From Bradysia coprophila (Eukaryota; Arthropoda; Insecta; Diptera; Sciaridae), in the NCBI RefSeq assembly GCF_014529535.1, contig NC_050735.1, positions 7,141,739-7,205,738 of the forward strand: a stretch of 64,000 nucleotides of DNA, read 5' to 3'. The translations under genes and the position numbers were made by a program. Below, in pieces: positions 47,742 through 59,338 of the stretch. The notes under the pieces were generated by a model. It saw only the letters and a program-made list of their open reading frames with translations. It did not search any database and had not been told where the DNA came from. Numbering within the stretch: the first letter of the stretch is position 1; each line of letters begins with the position of its first letter.

Positions 47742-50700
47742 TATTTTCGTGAAAATTATTCAATTCGAAACGCAAAGCCAAAAATATAATTTTTCCATTT
47801 ACTGAATTCAGTTCAAACAAATTTTAGCGAACTGTATGTGTAACACCTGTGTAGCACAACGTACACTTTTTTCCGTTCAATTAATCTTAAGGAGTTCCGA
47901 GAAAATCACTTGCGCGTATTTTCACAGAAAATGAGGAACGAAAATTTGGGTGAATAATATTGGAAATTCACAAAATATTATGAAAATAGATCAGCTACAA
48001 CAATGAACTCTGGTCACTCTTTTTTTTCTCCTCAATTTACTGGTTTCGTTACTAGCAGAGCAAAAATAGAAACTGAGACATATCCGAATAGTCAAAGTAT
48101 GTGAATGAATGGTATGTAGAGAATGGAAATGTCTAAAATTCTACAGAAAAAAAAAGTTGTTCGATGTGTATAAACTCCATGGAAGAATAGTAATATGCAT
48201 GGACAAGCAATGTTTCTGATTTTTAATTTATACTTATATACATGAGGAAGTAATTAGACCAGCTCTCGAGCGCTCGTGGACTGTCTGTTTTTTTTTTATG
48301 ACACGCACAACATTTCTTGTTCTTTGTGTGTTTAATTGCTGTACTTATAACCGTATGTCGACACATTGTCTAGTCGGGAGTGATTTTTGGCAAACATTTT
48401 CCTTTTTAACCAGAAATGATCGTTTGAAACTCTTTCGGAATTAATGACCCGAGTCAGAAGAACAACGCAAAACGGGTGGTGGGTGGTGCAAAAATGTTTC
48501 ATGATTTTATCAATCAATCAAAAACTTTCAACACAACCATGACAATAAGAGTAAGCTAATCGTGAATTGGAACGAGTTAAAGAAATATATAATCTAATCA
48601 GTGTCGTACGCTCCAAATTAATACAACCACGTGGATGTGTGTTGTTGTCGAAGAATATAACACATTTTCCGTCATTCGTGTTAAATACGGCTAACAAAAA
48701 TGCAATTAATAGTTTTGTGGGTATATACGGTATGTGCTGCCATATGTATAAGTATAAGTACACATGTCGAATACAATAATAACACTTTTATATACATACA
48801 ACTCGTCAAGACCATCAAAATCGTAATGTGGATTGCGCATTTTCGTTGTTTTTGTTTTGATTACAAGATATTGCGTTTTTCTTTTGGTTCATTTTCGGTT
48901 CTCGGACTTTATTTATCCGATATGCGTACAAATTTACTGAGAGATATAGTAGAGATATGACTGTGTTCAATCGAAGACCGTTAGCAGATAAAAAGCTTAA
49001 GGTCGGTCGGATTAAAAATTACAAAATTTATTATTAGGGTAGACGATGATTGTGATAAACAAACAAACATCAATGGAAAATTTTGATTTTCTTTTTCTTT
49101 TCTGAAAGCATTGATCGGAGCAGGTCTAACCGGGTCATTAACCCGGTGTCAACAGAGGATTTTCTTTGGAATTTAATAGGTATTTGTTTACCGTGGGTAT
49201 AACATAGGAAATTCCATTTAGAGCGAAGCAAGAGTCACAAATCACTTTTTTTCTTGTCTAGGAAAAAAGAATAAAAAACATTTGTAAACAACGAAAAAGT
49301 GGTTATTTTAGTCATTTGAGAGACTTTGACAATTTCGGTGAGAAAATTATTACTTTCTCACCGCTCTCTTTTTCACGGTGAGAAAATAAACATTCTCAAC
49401 TCAGTGAAGAAAAGCAGAACTTTAGTTGCATTTTTCGAGGAAAACGTTGAAAACAGCATCGACCGACAATCCCCATATATCATGCATAAACAACCATTTC
49501 TCACCTGAATTGCTAATTCCTATATTTCGCCATCGTCTCACCGCATTGGAGTGTTCGCACCCATAAAAGAACTATTTCGTTTCTCTCTTTTGTCGTTGAA
49601 AAGTAGGTGTAATGTACGCTTTATAACAGAAACAGAATTTTGGTTCCCGTTCATTGAACATATCCAGTTTCACGCATTAACCCGAGTAATGACATGATTA
49701 GGTGAGAGCCTGTTAGAGAATAATTATTTGTTGACAGAGGGGAAGAATTGGGTAATTACATTTCGAAGGTGTTGTCAAGTCACCCGAGAAAATGAAGTTT
49801 GAACGGAGGGTACAAAATAATTATTTTCTCGTCTGCGCCGTGAAAAACAATTTCCTGAATTTTCTTGAGAGTTTTCAAAAAAAAAAACATTTTCAAGAAA
49901 ATTCATCTGGCCGTAGGAAAACTTTAAATAAATCTGAACAACGATTTATAGTAGTCATTAAAAGAGCCTCTGAATGGACGTAAAAAATGATTTAAATGTT
50001 TACCTTACAATTTCCCTAAGAACTCAGCTATCGAATGATTTATAGACAACCTCATTGAGTTTATGTTGGACATTGATTTAAGTAAAACTCATCTGAATTG
50101 ATTTGGCATGGATTCTAATATCTGGCTTTAAAAAGCTCGATATACTGGTCGATCTTGAATCAAAATCGAAAAAAAAAATTGACACACCCTAATTGATGTC
50201 TATTTCAACCAGGAAGACATTATAGGACATTGCCACATTGTTGCAAGGAAAATAATAAGCAAAATTGATAATCAAGATAAGCGTAGGTAATAAAGATTAG
50301 TGCAGTGAATCACTGGATTAGACTATACACCAATATTGATTCATGGTCATCGAAAAATGAAAATTTCAAATTGAAAGAATTGATTTTATTTAAAAAGTAT
50401 TTCAAAGTAGAACGAACTCAATCAGACAACAAAACAAAAAATGAATCCAAACATGAATTGGCGGATTAAGGCCAAAACCGTCAGTTCATTTTATACCAAT
50501 CTGTATGGTACGGAATTATACTCAAACAGTGAAATAAAAATGCAAACGAAAAAAGGCAACAGAACAACGAAACTGGTAGAAAACTTAAATTCGATAAACA
50601 AAATCCCGAAATAAATATTTTCTCATTTTTGGGGAAAAAATTTACAAGGAAACAAAGTGATCTTTGTTCAAGCCGTGAAAAATATGAAAATGCGTCTTAC

Positions 50701-52945
50701 GGAATTAAATTTTCCTTTGTGCACAATACTGGCAAATTTTGAACAAATGCCAAGTTAAATGTGGAAGTTTTGTATTTCTCTTTTTTTTCGCGTAAATATT
50801 GGGCTTACGTCTAGCAATCTTTTTTTTTGTTGATCTGTATACGTACATGATGTGTTTTGTGCTACATTTTTTACCAAAACGTTTACACGAAAAACGATGT
50901 TTTCTTTCAATACGAAAAGAGCAATCAAAAATTTCCACTCAATTTTGCGCATTTTCTAGTTCGCGCGGAAAAACAAATCATTAATTCCGACAATAAAATT
51001 AATTTTAATGAAAACATGCCGCTGAAGTAGCGCAGTATTCTTGTCATATATGAAAATGATTTTTCATGCTTGCGTGTTAAACGTGTTATTATTGTCTCGT
51101 CCCGGTCTTTGGCATTTTCTTGCCACGGCAAGCATGAATATATTTATATATGTGCAGTATTGGTTGGAAATTTGTGGTTTTGACAAGTGGCTTATATCCA
51201 TCACTTTTTCGGCTCAAACAACAAACTACATGTCAAAGCAATAAATTCCCATGTAAGACAGTTAATGTCCTATTGTTGATAGATTTTATCTGATCCATCG
51301 GGATATTACTATCGCAGTTTTGTATATCTCGAGAAGAATTTAATTCCAGGTTAGGTACTGGGGGGTGCTGAATTAATCATTTTAGCGATTTTCTTCTTTG
51401 TTTGTAATTTGTTTTTAACCGTTCATCGCACCGCAGACATGCAAAAAAATATGAAACAACATTGACCACAAATTGTTCATGTATACCATCGATGCCGGAA
51501 ATTTCACTTTTATTATGAATCAAAATAGTAAAAGAAATAATTGAACAATTCTACCGTGTTATATGTGCTCATTGAGCATTTAAATGTAATTTTTTATGTA
51601 TAGCGAAGATCACGTAGGTATAGTAATAAAATATAGGTGAACCGACAAGACTGTTGATTCTTTTTGCCTACCATCAATTATTATTATTATTATTCAACGG
51701 ATTGTTTTTTCGTTTCTTTGTAAATAACGAAATTATGTAATTTATGTTACGGGTGTAAATGTAGATGCGTGAAATAAAATGCGGCGTACTTTACACGATT
51801 TTCTGTCTGACTGGCAACAACATTAAATTTATTTATCTGTCTTGCTAATGAATAGGATCCTCCTTCCGCGACCAAATACTCTGATTCAATTACACTAAAA
51901 TATGCAGGAAGAACTGCTTGTGGAAACGTCACATTTACGTCAAAAAAACTACCAAATATTGACAATACTTATAATGCATCTCGAGGGGCGAATATTCATA
52001 GAAAATTCTTTGTCTCTCAAAAAATAAATCCTTCAAAATTTAACGAAAAGAAATCCTCAAATCCACAAGAAAATCCGCAAAATCAATGAAATTCTTTAAA
52101 AGTCTCAAAGAAAAAGAAGAAAAACCTTGAAAATTGAAAAAAAAAAATCTGAGAAAACCCATCCAGAATCAGTTAGATATCTTCTGAAAATCCTTGGAAA
52201 CGATAAGAAATCCTTTAAAATCCTCTGACGATAGTTGTCAACGAAATCTACAAATATGTGCTATCGGTTTCCATCTTTCAACTACTATCGACAAAACTAC
52301 GCAAAATAACGATTATTTTTCGCAAGTGCTGTCTCAAAGGAAAATACATGGTAAAACCGAATGAAGTAATAGATTGCGCATCAGACGCAATAAAATATTT
52401 TCAACAGAAGAAGTAACAGATTGGCTGACTGTCAGACAGATTTGCTTGAAAATCAAACCTTTTTTTTTGTTATGTTAGATTTTCAAACAAACCTGTCTGT
52501 CAAAATTATCTAAATAATTGTTTTTCACTGTCCGCTTAAAGTTTGTGAAAAATTCAGATGATGTAATGCTTCAGATTTTTCAGTTCTCATCTATCGATTA
52601 AATGTCAAAAATTATACGATTCACTCTTGCCAAAGATCCACTTTTCTGAGATGTGCAAAATATCCGAGTTTAGTGAGAATTTTCCGTGAGCGAAAGGAAA
52701 CCTTTGCCATGTTAAAAATGATTGGGAAAATAGCCACAAAAGTTTTCACAGAAAAGACTGAATCAAGTTAATCAACTTAAAATGTGGGCGATAGTGGAAT
52801 GAGATGTTGGTTACATCTAAAACAGATTAAAATTACAATAAAAAGGAATTTCAAATCCTCAAAACCAATTATAGCCCCCATGTAATGTGCTTATATATAG
52901 ATGATATGTTTCATTGATTAAAATTATCTTTCCAGGTCAACTCAC
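47742..52945. other. Probable first intron of the distal LRRC20-like transcript; no other gene seen
   Basis: If the exon at 52.95-53.16 kb splices to 46,992, this 5.2-kb stretch is intronic for that transcript and upstream promoter DNA for the proximal one. It is AT-rich with no supported coding frame. A cluster of TTTTCTCACCG/CGGTGAGAAA words is near 49.32-49.39 kb. Confidence 0.5.
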
Positions 52946-53162
52946 CCAAATTGTTGTTCTCTTTGGCATCCTCACATCGTCCCACCACTCTTATCACTCC
53001 TTTGCCAGCCAATCTGGGCAGCAATTGTGTTCCTCCCATCCTTTCAATATTTACAATCGATATACCGCCACTGTTTCCATTCGAATCATCTCGATTATTA
53101 TTGTTGCTATCATTCGGTGTTGTGTTTGTAATATCTTGTCCGAAATTCGATGTTGGTGGCAT
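52946..53162 (-). CDS. LRRC20: Distal alternative first exon of the LRRC20-like gene
   Basis: The minus-strand ATG at 53,162 opens a 72-codon exon plus one base, ended by a strong donor GG|GTGAGT at 52,946/52,945. The leader is Asn/Asp/Ser/Gly-rich (NDSNNNNRDDSNGNSGG). The last part, GKGVIRVVGRCEDAKENNNL, aligns with the proximal first exon's NQVARVVVRCEEANETQIL. Both end in phase 1 before the shared Asp-Leu-Ser-Glu-Cys exon at 46,992. No further leucine-rich exons were found between, so I infer a second transcript of the same gene, 232 residues long. An unrelated paralogue whose other exons I missed is the alternative. Confidence 0.65.
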
Positions 53163-54540
53163 TTTGGATGCAAAATAATTAATTTAATTTGCACAATTGA
53201 AATTGGTTTCCACTTTTTATACTCGTTTTTCAAATTATTCGATTTTTTCAACGACTGTTTTTCCCGATTTTCCTTTGTCACTATACTGTGGATACTATTC
53301 CGTAACAAAATTTTAATGAAAAAAACACTTCATACACTCAATGGTATAATCAACAAAATTATTCAGTTCAATCCAATTGAACGGTTAAATTGCAAGTGCT
53401 TAAAACTCGAAAGCGAAATTCACTTGATTTTCAAAAAAATATTTTTAATGCGATCTAACTGATTTCCGTTTTTCAAATGTTTTTCACGCAATGGCAAACA
53501 GCTGATTTTATACGGCACGTGAAGAAAGAGATGAAATGAAAACAAAAATATTTTTTTTGTTGTGATTTCAAATGAATACATTGGTGTGTGATATACGTTT
53601 CAGCTAGATGATTGTTCGCACTCAGCTTTAATGAATGTGTTGGTGCCTTAAGACCAATATATACTTCTGATACGAATACATTCGAAACCATTCATAAGAG
53701 ATTGAGACTTACATTTATATAAAAATTGTATATTTCTAACACCTCATTACTTTAGTCGGGACTGATTGATTGATTTATTGAATAATTATAATGTACACAC
53801 GTCAAGTGAATATAAGAAACAGGTCTCAGGTGTTTTCTGTTTCAGATTTTCATCTTGCCATGAAAATGGTACAGGTAATGTACATAGATGTCGAGTCGAT
53901 GTACTTAAATTGCGTATATCTACCGTGTCAATCGACATGTTCGCTGAGGTTTTTCTCCTTTGTTGTGTTTCTTTAAGTATTTGTAAAGGGTACATGGACT
54001 CAATATTTTCCACGAACGAAAAGTATAAATCGATCACAAGGAGTGGAAATATTTGTGAACAGAATTTTATTCCATTTTTATTAGGTCGCACACATTTCGT
54101 CTTAATTCAGATTGAAACGTAGATATAAATAAACTTCGATGAAACTCCTAGATTTTTAAGGGGATTTCTTGGTGGCGGTCAACATCGAAAATTTTGTTGT
54201 TTGAACGATAATATCGTTTTCTAGACGATAATAACTCTTCGGTAAATTAAGCTTTTTGTCCGAATCAGAGTTTTTTCTTTTCTTTTAAGATTTTTTTTTG
54301 GAAAATTAGCATTTGCACACACGGAATTTCGGAAACCGACACATTTTCTGTTTGTGTGTTACACTTGAGGTTATCTTAGGACTTTGCAAATTACTTCAAT
54401 ATTTAAATTATCTCAACCTCTTGTTCTTCTCTAACTATCGGCACAATACTTCTACTATTATCGATTCGATTGTGCTATCGAAAAAAATCGTACAGAAAAC
54501 GATAATTACGATAATATCGTTCAGTAGATATTTTCACACA

Positions 54541-54775
54541 GGACGATATTATCGTCCAAAAAACGATATCATCGTTCAAAAAACGACATTATAGTTCAAA
54601 AAACGGTATTATCGTTCAGAAAACGATATTATCGTTTAAAAAAAGATGTTATCGGTCAAAAAACTATATTATCGTTCAAGGACGATAATATCGTTAAAAA
54701 ACTATATTATCGTTCAAGGACGATAATATCGTTTAGAAAAACCTACTATCGTTTATTGACCGATTATATCGCCAA
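54541..54775. repeat. 20-bp imperfect tandem array of self-complementary CGATATTATCG units
   Basis: About eleven units of roughly 20 bp, consensus AACGATATTATCGTTCAAAA, vary in one to four bases each. Related motifs extend out to 54,205 and 54,903. Each unit contains an inverted repeat (CGATA..TATCG), so both strands read similarly. No open frame. Confidence 0.8.
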
Positions 54776-56626
54776 GATCGTATCTTAAAATTTTTAATTT
54801 TAGAGAAGATGATCGTGTGAAAAATTTTCGATCAATCTTATCGGATTTTGCACGATATTGTCGTCCAAATAACGAATTATTGTTTAAAAAAACGATATTA
54901 TCGTCCACAGGATATTGACCGTGTCGAAATGTCGCCTCTACAGTGTTGACCACTACGTCTACACAGGGTAGATTTCATATCTCAAATTTCATGTCTAAAA
55001 AAATGACAAAATTTTGCCACAAAATACACCTTGTCTCTGTAACATAGTTATAGAGACTCTACCTGAAATGATAAATTCGAGGGCTTACTATCGGGTCAGT
55101 TTAACTTGAAATTTCAAAATGAAACGCAACAATAGCCAAATTAAAGACAACGTTGTATTCGGTCAACTCGTTTTAGATAAGAATGCGTTGAAAGTTATAT
55201 TTTAATTCATTGTTTCATCCATCAATTCTGAAGTGCATTTATGGCGTGAATATCAGGTCGTTGAACACTTTGACCCGAATACGGATATATAACCTGATTA
55301 TTTGACTTAACAGTTTTCAGGTTGAGACATCGAAAATTATTTCAAAATTTTCATTCAGGTTGTGGTAATCATCTGATAATTTCCTTATCTCATCCATCTG
55401 ATCTGACCTCGTGTCTATTCGATTTTGGAAAATCAAAACGTATAATTTTGGAAAAGCCTTTGGAACATCTGAACATCATAAGCATATCCAATCCATCCAC
55501 AAATATATCTTAGATCGCCATCGGTGTAATATATTCAGGCTTGGAAAACTTTCCGTCGCAAATCAGTTTTCATAAAATATTAAATCTGACCGCGTCACAT
55601 TTTCATTTGATTACCGCCTTTGCCTAAGTTTTAAGTTTGTTGCATTTGGCACAATTCGTAAAATCTGCCATAAACTGTTTTTTTAGGTAATTCTAATGAG
55701 GAAATGTGCCGAAAATCATTATGTCTAATTTAGTTTGAGTGACACGTTTTTCATATCTGCCTGCATCATATTCACGCTCACATGATATAAAACAATCTAT
55801 CGATAAGTTGTATATACAAAGACGATTCTTCTGTTCAACGTGAACTGATCTGTAATTTGCACAGTCGTACATGTAGAGTTCAGAGAAAAAAGGAATAAAG
55901 TGTGTTCTATCCAATTTCAATTTGAGTGTAAAACATTTTTCACAGCTAAAAATACAAACATTTTGAAAATGCGACTCGAAAATGGTTTAAAAAAAAAAAA
56001 AAAACTCTGTTCGGATATTGATGCCAAGTCCGTATGTAAAAGTTTTTTGAACTGAGTTTCTGATGTTTCTTTATGAGTGAGGAGTGCGTTGGTCAGATGG
56101 TTAGCTTTTTATTTGAATTATTTTTGCTTACTGTTCGCTGCGTACAATGTCGATTTTTCAACGACGACGTCGTTCAAAATGAATGAAACGGTTAATTTAC
56201 CGCTCTTCGTAGTTACATACAATTGATACTCGTGTCTCCCCTACAAATTAATTATTGACTGCGCTGCGCTGTAACAATATAATATTTAGAGTGCGATATT
56301 GATTGTGCAACATGTTAAATCATTAAGTGTATTCCAAGTCACGACTTTAGACTACAGTATATTGCGTGACACCTGTCAAATCAAAAATAACTAGGCCCCA
56401 CCGTTTGGGCGGGTCAGGTCCATTGACTGACAATTTTATTAATATATTTTAAATCAATTTCATTTTATTTTCCGTTGTTAAACTGCCGAAACATCACAAA
56501 TAGATGATATGAAAACCTTCGCTTGAGTCCAAATTGTTTGGAAAAGTATGTTTTGTGTTCTCAATTTTCTTGAAAATTTGCGGCAAGATTTTTAATCAAT
56601 CATAAACCATAAATTTAATACAAGGA

Positions 56627-56940
56627 CTCGTGTGAATTACGGCACTCGCTCCGCTCTGGCAGCAAACTTCCCACTCGTATAAGTTGTGTATTATTATGTT
56701 TCATAGTCTTATTATTAGCGCTAATCAGAAGTAAGTGATGCGAATGTAGAACCATTAGATTTCATTTTGGTACAATATAAAAAAGTACGATAGATGTTCT
56801 TCTCTTACTTTTATGTACAAAAAGAAACTTACTACATTCATAAAACCTTTAATCTTGAATAAAATATAACGGCTCGTGCGAATTACGACCCTCGCTTCGC
56901 TCTGGCCGCAAATTTCACTCTCGTGGGAGTTTTAAAATTT
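56627..56940. repeat. Two direct copies of a CGTGNGAATTACG...GCTCTGGC unit
   Basis: The unit CTCGTGTGAATTACGGCACT then CGCTCCGCTCTGGCAGCAAA is at 56,628-56,672. GCTCGTGCGAATTACGACCC then CGCTTCGCTCTGGCCGCAAA is at 56,872-56,914. Each is followed by a similar CACTCGT/CTCTCGT block. Confidence 0.6.
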
Positions 56941-57039
56941 TCTGTTTGATTGTTTTTAATGTCATTCCATACATTCGAAAAACAATTCAAAAATTGGTTT
57001 TTCATAAAATTTTATACATTTTTTATGCCATGGCGTGAA

Positions 57040-57190
57040 ATCTACTACCTTTATCCGTGATAACTGACAATCAACGTGATAGCTGACTATCAACGTGATA
57101 GTAGACTACATAGCACTGTCAACTATCACCGTGAGAGCCAACTATCACCATGGTAGTCAACTATCATGCGTGATAGCTGGATATAACTAA
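57040..57190. repeat. Cluster of CTATCAxCGTGATAG foldback words
   Basis: CGTGATAACTGACAATCAAC, CGTGATAGCTGACTATCAAC and CAACTATCACCGTGAGAGCC repeat in an imperfect, partly inverted order. Seven or more ACTATCA/TGATAGT half-words lie within 150 bp. Confidence 0.6.
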
Positions 57191-58995
57191 CCGACAAAAT
57201 CAAATTGCATCAAAGTAATCTTTTTCGATTGATTGAATTTTCAACGGTGTAAAATGCCGTTTTTCTGGAATAATTTCCAGATCCTTAATCCCATATAGCC
57301 CATCTACGAAGTTAACCTCAGGAATTGAATTCTGCGTCGATTAAAGAAAAAAAAGTAATTGGTTGATAAATACTCAAGTTATCGTGTTTACAAGCAAAAT
57401 TTTGGGACAAACATTTTAGGGTATTTTCCGGCATAAGACCCTGACTTACAGTCAAGGGAATAATTAAATTTCGGCTCGACGGATTTTCATCAAAACAAAA
57501 TGTCTGTGTGTAGCACCTGAGGGCTACAAATCAAAGGTAAGAAAATGTCTATTTTCTCATCTGTGTTGTGAAAAACTAATTATTTTACCGGAGTTGTGAG
57601 TTCATGCTGGTGTTTGTTTACCAAAATCTGTCATTGATACGATTTATACCTGCTGTGAGACTCGAGACTAGGAATACCCTTTCAACAATTGACTCAATAT
57701 TTTTGTAAGTAAAATACGAGATTTTCATGAAACATTTTTTATTAATTTCATTGCACCTTCCGTTTGCTTGCATTACCTGTAAATGCATACCAAATTTGAG
57801 TAAATATCTTCACTGCGCAAACATTCACATTGAAGTTAGGCCTCTTCCCTTACCAGATATATTTCCACATTTATTAAATGATTATAGAATGAGACTTAAT
57901 TCCATCGCACAGCTGGGCCATACTACAACCTCTCACAGCCGCATCGTTTATGACACGAAAACCAGGATTCCCCAAATAAGTGTGACTCAATTTGTCAGAT
58001 AACATTACTGGTCAATCAATCATGAACATGACCCTGACGTTATCCATACATTCATCTTTAATTTCTTTAAGTCATTTGCTGTTCGAAATACTTGTTAATA
58101 ATATTTAAAAAAAAACTCGACCAGTAATCAAATGACAAAAAGAACACCATCAAGATGAAATCACCGATAAGGCTAAGGGGGATCTTACTCGAAAAAATTC
58201 AATTACGAAGAGAACCCGCACGGAATTGATGTAATTAAAACATTTGATGAAAAGTGTTGCCCAACGAAACCATAAAGTGTTTAGCCCCTCCCGAAAAACA
58301 CTAATTTTTGGCAATATCCATCATAACCGTTAAACAATTTTTGTCTTTTGAGTGTAAAAATACACGAAAGTAGAAAACGAACAAAGTCAGAAGAATTGAA
58401 TTGCTATATAAGCTCGTATAGATGTAGAGTAGGTAAGCAAGGAAGATGTTCGTATAGTCCTTATAGAACTGTACAAGAGATTCGACCAGATAGTATTTTT
58501 GGGAAAACGTTCTTTTTATATTTTCCTATATTTTTAGAATTTGTCCTTCACGGAAACACAAAAACAGAAAATGTGTCGGTTTTCAAAATTCTGTGTGTGT
58601 GCTGAGTTTTGACAAAAATATTTTTTTGGGAAAATAAAGGAAAATCTGGGAAAATTCAAGAAAATATCGGAAAATGTTTTTTCAATAATAGTCCCTGGAT
58701 GGTACCCACACTTGTACTAACTGTAAAATATATATTTACATGGCCATTATACCATTATGCATCGCTCATCATCCAAATTTCCATAAATAAAACAATCAAA
58801 ACAGTGCAACAAACTGCAAATTAACGAAATTCTCAACAAAAATAGGTTGATGACTGACCTTACGCAATTTAAATGATCATGTATCCAGAACAGTCGTTGC
58901 TGCTTATCTTTTGCTCTAGGCAATGTAATTCTAGTGTTACGATTTATAATTCAAAATATTCGATAGCTCTCAGGCTGAACCTATCCCGTCCACAG

Positions 58996-59338
58996 GTATT
59001 ACGCGTTCTGCTCCAAAGACGATATGTGATTCAGTACTCTAATGTTCAAATGTCCCAACGAAGAATTTGAAGAATTCGATGTGAAAACGAAATTATGCAA
59101 ATTCAAATGCAAAACGAGTGGAAATTTTCAAGATCCGAACGACTGTAGAAAGTACTATTATTGCGGTGGAGCCAATGCACATCCAATATTAGGAAAATGT
59201 CCCGGAGAATTGGTATACGATGGTACTCGCTGCAATAAAGATGAAAGCAAATGTCAGAAAAAGTCACACGCAGATGATGGCGCTGGTGATGGTGGAGGTG
59301 CAAGTGGTCTCAGTGAATTGAAGCTGGTAGATTGAAGC
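58996..59338 (+). pseudogene. Chitin-binding (peritrophin-A type) protein fragment, possibly broken
   Basis: From ATG 59,044 (59,042-59,044) the frame gives the tail of one chitin-binding domain (FKCPNEEFEEFD...C) and one complete six-cysteine domain (Cys23, 35, 41, 53, 64, 71 with YYYC and CPGELVYDG), then a Gly/Asp-rich tail (DDGAGDGGGASG) and TAG/TGA. Reading back from the ATG, YYAFCSKDDM continues the first domain to a plausible acceptor (CCACAG, ending 58,995), but a TGA at 59,027-59,029 interrupts it. Either the exon starts elsewhere or this copy is broken. Such proteins are secreted and bind chitin in cuticle or gut lining. No signal-peptide exon was found upstream. Marked as pseudogene with doubt; a real gene with unseen exons is possible. 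Confidence 0.55.

Larger units (their letters stand above)
53163..58995. other. Intergenic, no gene recognised
   Basis: Contains the CGATATTATCG array at 54.2-54.9 kb, a paired direct repeat at 56.63-56.94 kb and a foldback cluster at 57.04-57.19 kb. A 91-residue frame at 57,727-58,002 starts with a hydrophobic leader but has no family match or splice support. Nothing else found. Confidence 0.5.

Noticed and set aside
57727-58002. 91-residue frame with a hydrophobic N-terminus
   Set aside because: No homology, no cysteine pattern, no splice partners and AT-rich chance composition; not enough to call a secreted protein.
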